From an uncultured Desulfovibrio sp. (GTDB lineage: Bacteria; Desulfobacterota; Desulfovibrionia; Desulfovibrionales; Desulfovibrionaceae), in NCBI GenBank assembly GCA_900541395.1, contig UQJT01000002.1, positions 74,734-138,733 on the forward strand: a stretch of 64,000 bases of DNA, written 5' to 3'. The position numbers and the translations under genes are program-made. Shown in pieces: positions 27,814 through 34,822 of the stretch. Numbering within the stretch: the first letter of the stretch is position 1; every line of letters begins with the position of its first letter. The notes beneath the pieces were generated by a model. The model was not told the DNA's origin and ran no database searches. It saw nothing but the letters and a program-made list of their open reading frames with translations.

Positions 27814-28626
27814 ATGATTCGGGCGGACCTGCATAACCACACCTGGTATTCCCACGGCGCGGCCACTACTGTCGAGATGTTCGCGGCGGCGCAAAAAACG
27901 GACCTGGAGTGGTTCGGTTTTTCCGAGCATTCCCCGCTGCCCTCGGGGTATGCCTGCGGCCTGTACCGCCACGGCGATCTGAGCGGAGTGTTTCCGGAAT
28001 ACGCCCGTGAAGTTATGGAACTGCGGCGTACGGCCACGCGGCCCAAGGTGCTGTTCGGCATGGAACTGGACTGGATTCCGTCCCGGCGGGACTTCATGGA
28101 GACGCTGGTGGCCGCGTATCCCTTCGACTACGTCATCGGCGGCCTGCACTACCTGGGCCTGTTCAGCATCGGTTCGGGCGACTGGAACGACGGCGAGACC
28201 GCCCGTTTTGCCCGCTATGACGCTTATTATGAAGAGATGGCGGACATGGCCGCCTCCGGGCTGGTGGATGTAGTGGCTCATCCCGATTTTATCAAGCTGC
28301 ATTCGTTCGACAGCTTCCACCGCTGGCTGAAAAAACCGGAAAGTCTGCGTCGGGTGGAACGCGCCCTGATGGCTATGGTCGACGCGGGCGTGGCTATGGA
28401 ACTATCGTCCGCCGGGCTGCGTCGGGCCTATCGCGAAGCCCATCCCGCCCCCGCCATTCTGAAGCTGGCCGCCGCGGCGGGCGTAACCGTCACCTTTGGT
28501 TCGGATTCCCATGCCGCGGATACCATCGGGAGCGAGTTCCATGTCCTGGAGGCCGCCGCCCGTGCTCACGGCTTCCACGAACATCTGATTTTCGATCGTC
28601 GTCGTCCCGTCGCCATATCCTTTTGA
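27814..28626 (+). CDS. PHP-family histidinol-phosphatase
   Basis: A 270-aa metal-dependent phosphatase of the HisK/HisJ type, converting histidinol phosphate to histidinol. Metal-binding motifs follow the PHP order: DLHNHTWYSHG (4-14), FSEHSPL, GMELDWIPS, GGLHYLG, VAHPDFIKLH and GSDSHAADTIG near the end. It stands alone from other his genes here. Related PHP phosphoesterases with other substrates cannot be excluded. Confidence 0.85.
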   Translation: MIRADLHNHTWYSHGAATTVEMFAAAQKTDLEWFGFSEHSPLPSGYACGLYRHGDLSGVFPEYAREVMELRRTATRPKVLFGMELDWIPSRRDFMETLVAAYPFDYVIGGLHYLGLFSIGSGDWNDGETARFARYDAYYEEMADMAASGLVDVVAHPDFIKLHSFDSFHRWLKKPESLRRVERALMAMVDAGVAMELSSAGLRRAYREAHPAPAILKLAAAAGVTVTFGSDSHAADTIGSEFHVLEAAARAHGFHEHLIFDRRRPVAISF

Positions 28627-28850
28627 ATGAGGCTGCTTTTTTCGGTTGGCTCTATCGCCGTATTTGAAACGGAAAAACGCCAGGTTAAGGCGCCGAAGGC
28701 GCAAGCGTAGCCGACGCTGGTCGAAGCCTGCCTTCGGCCCGTGTGGAACACGGGTCGCCTTTGGGGCAACATTGGTTAAAAAAAAAATCGATCGTGAACC
28801 GGCAGCCCTTCAGATAAGTCCCTCCGGAAAAAGCTCTTTGGAACGGGCTC
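28627..28850. other. Intergenic repeat-rich stretch after the PHP gene
   Basis: Non-coding. It contains hairpins GGCGCC / GGCGC and AGCGT / ACGCT around 28690-28718, the dispersed 44-nt repeat (annotated separately) and an A9-10 run near 28780. The right edge GGGCTCTA (28845-28852) is an abutting end of a TAGAGC-family element. Confidence 0.5.
28719..28762 (+). repeat. Dispersed 44-nt repeat B, copy 1
   Basis: This matches the reverse complement of 60884-60927 at 39 of 44 positions. It includes a hairpin of CCGTG / CACGG arms with loop TGGAA. Both copies are followed by TGGT and a run of A residues. It is intergenic in both places. Confidence 0.7.
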
Positions 28851-28999
28851 TAGAGCGGTTTGCTGTTGAAAACGGCAACCGCTCCGGCGGCCGCGGGAGC
28901 GGCCGCCCGCGCCGAATGAGCCTGAAAACCACGCTTTTCAGGCGAAATGACGGCAGCGCCGCTTTTGAAATGGGACAATTTCAAAAGCAAAATGCTCTA
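28851..28999 (+). repeat. TAGAGC palindromic element, 149-bp type, copy 2
   Basis: Exactly 149 bp from TAGAGC to GCTCTA. Internal hairpins: GAGCGGTT / AACCGCTC, GGCGGCC / GGCCGCC, GCCTGAAAA / TTTTCAGGC and a terminal 13-bp stem with one mismatch in this copy. The left flank is GGGCTC directly before TA, an abutting element end. It lies 73 bp before the SDR start codon. Confidence 0.9.
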
Positions 29000-29072
29000 G
29001 GTCGAAAGCGCCTGATTATCGTGTCGTCTCGCCGCATCCTGGGGCACAGTAGAGGGCAGGAGACGACGGCAT

Positions 29073-29897
29073 ATGAAAGCGTTTTACAAAGATCGATTTC
29101 AAAACAAGGTGATGCTGATCACCGGCGCGGCCCGGGGTATAGGCCGGGCCACGGCCCTGCGGGCCGCCCGTGAAGGAGCCCGTCTGGCCCTGGTGGACAA
29201 ACGGGAGGTCGAGGGCCTGGAAACCCTGGCCGAGGTGCGCGCCGCCGGGGGCGAGGCCGTGTTCATGCAGCTCGACCTGTCCGTGGAGGAGAGCGCATCC
29301 CTTATGGTCCGGCAGACTGCGGCCCGTTTCGGCCGTTTGGATATTGCCGTGAATAACGCCGGGATGCGGGGCGATTTGCTTCCTGCTCATGAACTGACTC
29401 GGGAAGACATGGAACGCTGTCTGACCGACAATTTTCTCAGTGTTTTTTACGCCTGTAAATATGAGCTGCGTCAGTTCCTGCAGCAGGGCGACGGCGGAGT
29501 CATCGTCAACAACGGATCCATCGGCGGGCTGACCGGCTTGCCGGGCAATCCCGCCTACGTGGCGGCCAAGCACGCGGTCAACGGCCTGACCAAAAGCCTG
29601 GCCGTTGACTACGCCTCGCACGATATTCGCGTCAATTCGGTCAACCCGGCGGCCACGCACACCCCCATGTTCGAGGAATCCGCCGTCCTGGCCCGCCGCC
29701 GTATGGAAGAGACCGCCCGTGAGGGTGTGGACCCCCGCATCGTGCCCCATGCCGGAACTCTCAAGCACAAAACTCTGCTGGGCCGGGAACTGACAGCCGA
29801 GGAGCAGGCCGCCTCCATCCTTTTCCTCGCCTCGGACGATGCCTCTCATATGACCGGCTCCGTCGTGGCCACCGACGGCGGCTGGACGGCGTTTTAG
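29073..29897 (+). CDS. Short-chain dehydrogenase/reductase
   Basis: A 274-aa NAD(P)-dependent oxidoreductase. It has the classical SDR motifs: cofactor TGAARGIGRA (about 15-24), NNAGMRG, catalytic Ser in NNGSIGGLTG and the YVAAK pair (about 165-169), and a C-terminal MTGSVVATDGGWTAF. Charged residues after strand 2 (LVDKREVEGL, an Asp) suggest NAD preference. It stands alone between repeat elements, and its TAG stop is the first three bases of an adjoining TAGAGC element. The substrate is unknown. Confidence 0.88.
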   Translation: MKAFYKDRFQNKVMLITGAARGIGRATALRAAREGARLALVDKREVEGLETLAEVRAAGGEAVFMQLDLSVEESASLMVRQTAARFGRLDIAVNNAGMRGDLLPAHELTREDMERCLTDNFLSVFYACKYELRQFLQQGDGGVIVNNGSIGGLTGLPGNPAYVAAKHAVNGLTKSLAVDYASHDIRVNSVNPAATHTPMFEESAVLARRRMEETAREGVDPRIVPHAGTLKHKTLLGRELTAEEQAASILFLASDDASHMTGSVVATDGGWTAF

Positions 29898-30041
29898 AGC
29901 ATTTTCGGCTTGAACATGTCTTCCGACAGCGGAGCGGGCGGTCGCCGCGAAGGCATAAGCGCCATTCCTTGGCGCTGTTGGGGGCTGAAGCGAGCGTGTC
30001 TCAAACTTTAAATTGTACAATGTTAAAGTTAATCTGCTCTA
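29895..30041 (+). repeat. TAGAGC palindromic element, second (147-bp) type
   Basis: Starts TAGAGCATTTTCGGCTTGAA at the SDR stop codon and ends AATCTGCTCTA, sharing the TA at 30040-30041 with the next element. It contains a hairpin AGCGCCA / TGGCGCT and a near-palindrome centred on TTGTACAA at about 30013-30020. The right end is repeated in reverse at 45607. The interior is unlike the 149-bp type. Confidence 0.75.
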
Positions 30042-30188
30042 GAGCGGTTTGCTGTTGAAAACGGCAACCGCTCCGGCGGCCGCGGAAGCGGCCGCCCGCG
30101 CCGAATGAGCCTGAAAACCACGCTTTTCAGGCGAAATGACGGCAGCGCCGCTTTTGAAATTGGACAATTTCAAAAGCAAAATGCTCTA
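30040..30188 (+). repeat. TAGAGC palindromic element, 149-bp type, copy 3
   Basis: Exactly 149 bp and nearly identical to copy 2, with a perfect terminal 13-bp hairpin (GCTTTTGAAATTG arms). It is joined head to tail to the 147-bp element through one shared TA dinucleotide, as expected if each insertion targets TA. Confidence 0.9.
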
Positions 30189-30482
30189 GATAAAAGTGGG
30201 GCGCCGCCCCGCACCCCGCCGGGGAGCATAATGTTCCCCGGACCCCATTATAAAGCCGCGCGGGCTTTGAGACGCGATTGGCCGTCGATGACGGCAACCC
30301 GTTGCGTCTCAAGGCCCGCGCGGCTCGATAAAAAGTGCAGGAGGAATAATTCCCCTTGCTCAGCCTGATGACAAACCCCGCTTTGCGGCGTTTGTGCCGT
30401 CAAGCCGCAAAGCGGCTTGACGAGAAGGCGCGAAAATCGCTCGTTTAACGGCGCGTCCAAACCGCGACCTACTCGCAATTTT
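30189..30482. other. Hairpin-dense non-coding stretch downstream of hysA
   Basis: No gene is seen. Structures in order: GGGGCG / GCCCC (about 30200); CCGGGGA / TCCCCGG (about 30220-30242); a 21-bp inverted repeat 30255-30275 / 30304-30324 (one mismatch) whose loop holds another 6-bp hairpin GCCGTC / GACGGC; a 12-bp repeat 30378-30389 / 30404-30415 (CCGCTTTGCGGC); and CGAAAAT / ATTTTCG arms around 30432-30484. It could hold structured RNA or decayed mobile DNA. Confidence 0.5.
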
Positions 30483-30511
30483 CGAGGCTGCCGACTTTAT
30501 CGGCAGCCTCG
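30483..30511 (-). terminator. Hairpin after hysA
   Basis: Perfect 12-bp stem (CGAGGCTGCCGA arms) with a 5-nt loop, 29 nt past the hysA stop. A second smaller GGGGAAGGC / GCCTCCCC hairpin lies between. There is no U-run on the minus strand, so termination is likely but not certain. Confidence 0.55.
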
Positions 30512-30539
30512 GGGAAGGCGGAGCCTCCCCCTTCACGTT

Positions 30540-32042
30540 TCAGATGGTGTCGAGCTTGATTTCGGTGACGGAATTGTCTTCAGCGTGCAGCACGTGCACG
30601 GCACAGCCCAGTCACGGGTCAAAGGCCCGGATGAGTCTACCGACGTTGACGGGGCTGCCTGTTTCGGGCACGGCCACGCCGATGAGAGCCTGTTCCACGG
30701 GACCGCGATTGCCCATGTCGTCGCGGGGGCAGCAGTTCCACAGAGTGGCGGGCAGAATCTGGTAATTGTCGATTTTGCCGCCCTTGATGCTGGTGTAGTG
30801 CAGGAGCGAACCACGGGGCGCTTCGGTAAAGGCGAAGCCTTCGCCTTCCTGGGGCACTTCAAAGCTGGTATAGGTGTCGCCGTCGGGCTCCACTTCGGTC
30901 AGCCACTGCTGCACGGCCTTGACCACCACGTAGGCTTCCTCGGCGCGGGCCAGATGGCGGCCCATGATGGAGAACACGAAACGTTCGCCCAGGTCGCGGG
31001 TGGTATTGGCCGTAATGCCGAAGTATTCCTTGGCCAATTTTTTGCCCACCGGGGACAGTTCGGTATTGTTGACCCACATCCGGGCGTGGGGCCCCACTTC
31101 CATGGCGTGGCCGTCGTAACGGGGAGCCTTGGAAAAGCTGTAGGCGTCGGGCTTGTCCAGATCGACCACGGTGTCGCCCTCGGTGAACAGGCGGCCGGTG
31201 GTGTCGTCGGCGAACCACGAGTATTTGACGTATTCCACCACCTTCATGGGATCGAAGGGATGGTCCTCGCCGTTGTAGTAGGCGCCGGGCATGAAAATAT
31301 GCTCCAGCCCTTCGTCGTTGAGGGGGAATACGCCCATGCACAGAGCCGTGGCGTAGCCGGGCCCCATGTCGCACAGGTCTTTATACTGCGAGGCCACCAG
31401 ATACACGATGGGCAGATACTTTTCTTCCACAAAGGCGCGCACGCCCTCGAAGCGGGAAGCGTAATCCGCGATCTGTTCCTTGCTGGGCTTGGCCGCCGTG
31501 CCCCCGGCCAGAATGCCCTGGACATGGGGCATGCGGCCGCCGAACAGCGCCACCATTTCATGGCAGGTGCGGCGGACGTTGAGGGCTTCGAGATATTCGT
31601 CCACGCCCACCGCGTTGATCTTGGCGTCGAGACGCAGATCGGGGTTGGCGTAGCGCGGCACGAAGGGCGCGGCGTCCGGCCCCTGAATGAAGTCCTGCCC
31701 CGCCAGATGATAAAAGCTGAGGATATGGGACTGCAGGTAGTTGGCGCCCTGCATGAGATTGCGCGTAATGCGGCCGTTGTGGGGCGGCCGGATATCGGCG
31801 GCCTTTTCCAGGGCCATGCTGGAGGCCAGAGCGTGCGACACCGGGCACACGCCGCAGATGCGCTGGGTGATCTGCGAGGCGTCGCGCGGGTCGCGGCCCT
31901 TGAGTATGGTCTCGAAGCCGCGGTACATGCCGCCGGTCAGGTGGGCGTCCACCACCTTGCCGCCTTCCACGACCACGGAGGCTTTGAGATGGCCCTCGAT
32001 ACGGGTGACCGGATCGATGGCGATGGTCATTTGCTGGGACAT
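30540..32042 (-). CDS. hysA: Periplasmic [NiFeSe] hydrogenase large subunit (selenoprotein)
   Basis: Catalytic subunit for hydrogen oxidation or production, carrying the Ni-Fe(CN)2CO centre. The N-terminal nickel motif is RICGVCPVSHAL (about 82-93). Reading stops at TGA 30612-30614 if decoded conventionally, giving 476 aa that lack the second nickel motif. Read as selenocysteine, the frame continues as DPULGCAVH plus 17 residues to TGA at 30540-30542, making 500 aa. The last 17 residues after His would be removed by the maturation protease. A SECIS-like hairpin follows the UGA. The ATG 32042 is 17 bp after the hysB stop. Transport is with HysB through Tat. Confidence 0.95.
30584..30600 (-). 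promoter_or_regulatory. SECIS-like hairpin in hysA
   Basis: On the minus strand, 11 nt after the UGA, CGUGCA and UGCACG form a perfect 6-bp stem closing a 5-nt loop CGUGC. This matches the position and 17-nt size of the bacterial SECIS apical stem-loop bound by SelB; the loop contains a GU as in E. coli fdhF. Confidence 0.8.
30612..30614 (-). other. Selenocysteine UGA codon in hysA
   Basis: In-frame TGA within DP-TGA-LGC, aligned to the first Cys of the DPCxxC nickel-binding motif of [NiFe] hydrogenases. In known [NiFeSe] enzymes this residue is Sec. Confidence 0.93.
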
Positions 32043-32059
32043 AACATTCCTCCGCTCAA

Positions 32060-33013
32060 TCAGCTTTCATAGAAGGGGGACTGGCCGTCCGGAAAATCGG
32101 GCTGAACGCAACCGATGCACACCGCATTTTCGATGCACCAGTTGACTTTGCCGTTCCAGCGCCGGGTGGGGGAGTCGCACATGGAGTTCGGCCCCTTGCA
32201 GCCCAGGTCGTAGCGGCAACCGTTTTTGTCGGTGATGACTTCGGCCATGGTGCCTTCGTCGAACAAATAGAGGTAGGGACAATTTTCGTGGGTATTGGCG
32301 CCGTAGAAGGGGGTGGGGCGGCCGTCGTCGTCGAGCAGGGGCAACACCTCGGCCAGGCCGTCGGCGAGGCCCTTCTGCTTGATGAAGTCGAGCGCCACCA
32401 GCAGAGTGCCCACGATCCAGTCGGGATGGGGCGGACAGCCGGGAATATTGACTACCGGCGTCTGAATGCCTGCGGACTGGAAGAAATCGCGCACGCCCAT
32501 AGCTCCGGTCACTGAACCGTGAGCGGCCGGGATGCCGCCGTAAGCGGCGCAGGTGCCCACGGCCAGCACGGCGGCGGCGTTAGGTCCCATTTCGCGCAAG
32601 GTGCCTTCCAGGGTGAGTTCCTTGTGATCGGCCTCGCCGATCACGCAGTACCGCCCGTCCTGCTCGACGGGAACCGCGCCTTCGACCACCAGAAAGAACT
32701 GGCCCTGCTTTTCCCTGGCTACCCTTCTCATATAGTTGATGGCGGGTTCGCCTTCGTCGGCCATGAGGGTGGGGTGGAAGTCGAGGCTGATAATCTGAAG
32801 CAGCACGTCGGCAATGGCCGGATGGGTGCTGTTGAGCAGCGACACGGAGCACCCCGTGCAACCCTGTCCCTGCAGCCAGAAGACGGGGGGGCGTTCGCCC
32901 GTCAGGGTTTCGGCCAAAGCCTGCCGGACGGCGGGGTGGAACATGCGGGAAATCCCGTAGCCGGCCACCGTGCCCGAACAGAGTTTGACAAAATCGCGCC
33001 TGGAGAGACTCAT
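32060..33013 (-). CDS. hysB: Periplasmic [NiFeSe] hydrogenase small subunit
   Basis: A 317-aa iron-sulfur electron-transfer subunit. A Tat signal (LSRRDFVKLCSGTVAGYG) begins at the chosen ATG 33013; the frame is open further upstream without homology. The proximal cluster ligands are GCTGCSVSLLNS, GTCAAYGG and NIPGCPPHPDW. Distal and medial cluster motifs in the C-terminal part are HENCPYL, CRYDLGCKGPNSMC, NWCIENAVCIGC. The spacing with several extra Cys matches the three-[4Fe4S] pattern of [NiFeSe] enzymes. First gene of hysB-hysA, with a strong promoter 75-100 bp upstream. Confidence 0.95.
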   Translation of the reverse strand: MSLSRRDFVKLCSGTVAGYGISRMFHPAVRQALAETLTGERPPVFWLQGQGCTGCSVSLLNSTHPAIADVLLQIISLDFHPTLMADEGEPAINYMRRVAREKQGQFFLVVEGAVPVEQDGRYCVIGEADHKELTLEGTLREMGPNAAAVLAVGTCAAYGGIPAAHGSVTGAMGVRDFFQSAGIQTPVVNIPGCPPHPDWIVGTLLVALDFIKQKGLADGLAEVLPLLDDDGRPTPFYGANTHENCPYLYLFDEGTMAEVITDKNGCRYDLGCKGPNSMCDSPTRRWNGKVNWCIENAVCIGCVQPDFPDGQSPFYES

Positions 33014-33076
33014 GATGCCTCCTTCGAAAGAGGTATGGACCGCCCCGGCGTCGGCGTCGGGCAATCCTGGTAAGGG

Positions 33077-33122
33077 ATAACATTGCATATTACCCGGCCC
33101 GCGTGATTCCTGTCAATGTTAT
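33077..33122. promoter_or_regulatory. 9-bp inverted repeat bracketing the hysB promoter
   Basis: ATAACATTG (33077-33085) and its exact complement CAATGTTAT (33114-33122) lie 28 bp apart. One arm sits at the predicted transcription start, the other overlaps the -35. This suggests a two-half-site operator; the regulator is unknown. Confidence 0.5.
33087..33116 (-). promoter_or_regulatory. Predicted sigma70 promoter of hysBA
   Basis: On the minus strand, TTGACA (33116-33111) and TAATAT (33092-33087) with 18-bp spacing, a near-consensus promoter about 75 bp before hysB. Confidence 0.65.
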
Positions 33123-33265
33123 ATCGCGCAGACCGGAATACGGGCGCTAAAAAGCGCAAATATCGGCGCGGGCGCCTGCCGCCGAGGATGGTGACGTTTC
33201 GATGAACGGGAAGTCGAAGGGAGGTGGCGCGGCCGGGCTCGCCGCGATTTTCTCCGGCGCGGCTG

Positions 33266-33294
33266 TTGACAGATCGATATGCTATTGGTAATTT
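33266..33294 (+). promoter_or_regulatory. Predicted sigma70 promoter of perR
   Basis: Consensus TTGACA (33266-33271) and TAATTT (33289-33294), spacing 17. The start would be near 33301, about 50 nt before the perR ATG. Autoregulation by PerR is plausible, but I could not define a clear PerR box. Confidence 0.6.
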
Positions 33295-33350
33295 TTACTG
33301 AAAGGAAATGTCCATACCGGACTGTCCGCCGTTGTCATCAGGAGTTCTCC

Positions 33351-33755
33351 ATGCCTCAGCCCCAGACTCGCATGACGCGTCAGCGCATGATTATTCTGGA
33401 AGAGCTGCGCAAGCTGCACACCCATCCCACGGCCGACGAGCTGTATTCCAAGGTGCGCGAGCGCATGCCCCATATCAGCCTCGGCACCGTATATCGCAAC
33501 CTTGACCTTCTGGCCGCCTCGCACGAGGTGCGCAAACTGGAAACCGCCGGGGCCATGCGCCGTTTCGACGGCAATATCGCGCCCCATCGGCATGTGCGTT
33601 GCGTGAACTGCGGCCGCGTGGCCGACGTGCCGGCCGAAATGATCACGGACGGCGAACCCGACGTGACCGGACTGCATGTGGACGGTTTTACCATAAGCGC
33701 CGCCCGTGTGGAATACGACGGCCTGTGCGATGAATGCGCCGCCCCGCGCAACTGA
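33351..33755 (+). CDS. perR: Fur-family peroxide-stress regulator (PerR-like)
   Basis: A 134-aa metal-dependent repressor. The winged helix (MTRQRMIILEELRKLHTHPTADELYSKVRER, HISLGTVYRNLDLL) is followed by the dimer domain with regulatory-metal ligands around HRHVRC and a structural zinc site of two CXXC pairs (CVNCG, CDEC). Start ATG 33351 with CAGGAG upstream; the frame is open to 33279. PerR is preferred to Fur or Zur because rubrerythrin and rubredoxin genes follow, the known PerR-regulated order in Desulfovibrio. Confidence 0.88.
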   Translation: MPQPQTRMTRQRMIILEELRKLHTHPTADELYSKVRERMPHISLGTVYRNLDLLAASHEVRKLETAGAMRRFDGNIAPHRHVRCVNCGRVADVPAEMITDGEPDVTGLHVDGFTISAARVEYDGLCDECAAPRN

Positions 33756-33788
33756 AGTTTTTGCAGACTTCGCGCGGGGGGGGGTAAG

Positions 33789-33810
33789 AGCCTCCTCATG
33801 GGGGCTTTTT
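33789..33810 (+). terminator. Terminator or attenuator between perR and rbr
   Basis: AGCC-CC / GG-GGCT stem followed by TTTTT. It is nested in a longer pairing between the G-run near 33778 and the ACCCCGCCCCC at about 33827, also after a T-run. It likely reduces read-through from perR into rbr. Confidence 0.6.
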
Positions 33811-33926
33811 CCCCCTCCTTGTTTTTACCCCGCCCCCGGCGTAGATTCGGAATGAACGTCGGCTCGTCATGAACCGGCGCGGGCGGACTTCTGCCCCGTT
33901 CCACCTCATTATACAGGAGCATCTTC

Positions 33927-34499
33927 ATGAAATCGCTGAAAGGCACCCGTACCGAAAAGAACATCCTCACCGCGTTTGCCGGCGAGTCCCAGGCCCGCAA
34001 CCGTTATTCCTACTTCGCCGGTCAGGCCAAGAAGGACGGCTACGTCGAAATGGCTCAGGCCTTTGAAGAAATCGCCAATCAGGAGAAAGAACACGCCAAG
34101 CGTCTGTTCAAGTTCCTGGAAGGCGGCGACGTGGAAATTTCGGGCTCCTTCCCCGCCGGCGTCATCGCCACCACTCGTGACAATCTGCTGGCCGCCGCCG
34201 CCGGTGAAAATCATGAGCACACCGAAATGTATCCTGAGTTCGCCAAGGTGGCCGACGAAGAGGGCTTTGACGAAATCGCCGCCGTCATGCGTAATATCGC
34301 CGTGGCCGAAGCCCATCACGAAAAACGCTTCCTGGCCTTCGCCGACGCCATCAAAAACGGCAGCGTGTTCAACTCGCCCGATAAGATTGTGTGGCGTTGC
34401 CTGAACTGCGGCTTTATCTACGAAGGCGCGGAAGCCCCGGCCACCTGCCCGGCCTGTGCGCATCCCCAGGCCTATTTCGAGCGTCTGAAGCACGAATAA
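33927..34499 (+). CDS. rbr: Rubrerythrin
   Basis: A 190-aa peroxide reductase of anaerobes, reducing H2O2 with electrons from rubredoxin. The N-terminal four-helix diiron domain has ligand motifs in [35 protein letters not shown] and AEAHHEKRF. The C-terminal rubredoxin domain has [10 protein letters not shown] and [11 protein letters not shown]. Length and domain order are standard. Preceded by a good TACAGGAG and followed by a hairpin, then a rubredoxin gene. Confidence 0.96.
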   Translation: MKSLKGTRTEKNILTAFAGESQARNRYSYFAGQAKKDGYVEMAQAFEEIANQEKEHAKRLFKFLEGGDVEISGSFPAGVIATTRDNLLAAAAGENHEHTEMYPEFAKVADEEGFDEIAAVMRNIAVAEAHHEKRFLAFADAIKNGSVFNSPDKIVWRCLNCGFIYEGAEAPATCPACAHPQAYFERLKHE

Positions 34500-34510
34500 T
34501 ACTTCTCGAT

Positions 34511-34547
34511 ATGACGGGCGGTCGGGCCTTCCCCGACCGCCCGTCAT
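34511..34547 (+). terminator. 16-bp hairpin between rbr and rdl
   Basis: A perfect 16-bp inverted repeat with 5-nt loop CCTTC. No U-run follows, so it may stabilise the rbr message and allow partial read-through into the rubredoxin gene. Confidence 0.65.
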
Positions 34548-34638
34548 AACGTTTAAGCGAACCCCGTTTTTTACGCGTCCCTTGTCCTTCGGATTCGGAG
34601 AGGCAACGGGCGGCCACCTTTGCTCCAAGGAGTACGCC

Positions 34639-34818
34639 ATGTCCGAACCTAAAGATATGTGGCAGTGTCAGACGTCCAATTGCGGCTATATTTACGATCC
34701 TGATCGCGGCGATCGCAAGGGACACATCTCCAAGGGCGTCAAGTTCGAAGATTTGCCCGACGATTGGAAGTGTCCGGTGTGCGGCGCGGGCAAAAAGGCG
34801 TTCAAGCCCCTCGGCTGA
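34639..34818 (+). CDS. Rubredoxin with CX4C first cysteine pair
   Basis: A 59-aa one-iron electron carrier, probably the rubrerythrin donor. The first pair is [11 protein letters not shown] with four residues between the cysteines instead of two. The second is the usual CPVCGAGK. This CX4C spacing is known for Desulfovibrio Rd-2/Rdl-type proteins. Start ATG 34639 after AAGGAG; the open frame upstream of it has no rubredoxin character. The Dam-type gene starts 4 bp after its stop. Confidence 0.92.
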   Translation: MSEPKDMWQCQTSNCGYIYDPDRGDRKGHISKGVKFEDLPDDWKCPVCGAGKKAFKPLG

Positions 34819-34822
34819 GCGC

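Larger units (their letters stand above)
33014..33350. other. Divergent region hysB / perR
   Basis: The 337-bp gap holds the hysB promoter with its flanking inverted repeat (33077-33122, minus) and the perR promoter (33266-33294, plus). The middle (33125-33260) shows no further clear sites and no ORF with coding character. Confidence 0.6.

Noticed and set aside
28627..29072. Transposase gene associated with the repeats
   Set aside because: No frame in the repeat-rich gaps shows a DDE motif, a helix-turn-helix or an adequate length.
29012..30020. 334-aa open frame on the minus strand opposite the SDR
   Set aside because: Antisense to the SDR, which has complete cofactor and catalytic motifs; the frame also runs through repeat DNA.
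24777..30188. CRISPR array
   Set aside because: The repeats are long, palindromic, irregularly spaced and separated by genes; no short direct repeats with unique spacers and no cas genes.
30612..32042. hysA as a 476-aa gene ending at TGA 30612
   Set aside because: It would lack the second nickel-binding motif; the downstream in-frame motif and SECIS-like hairpin support Sec readthrough.
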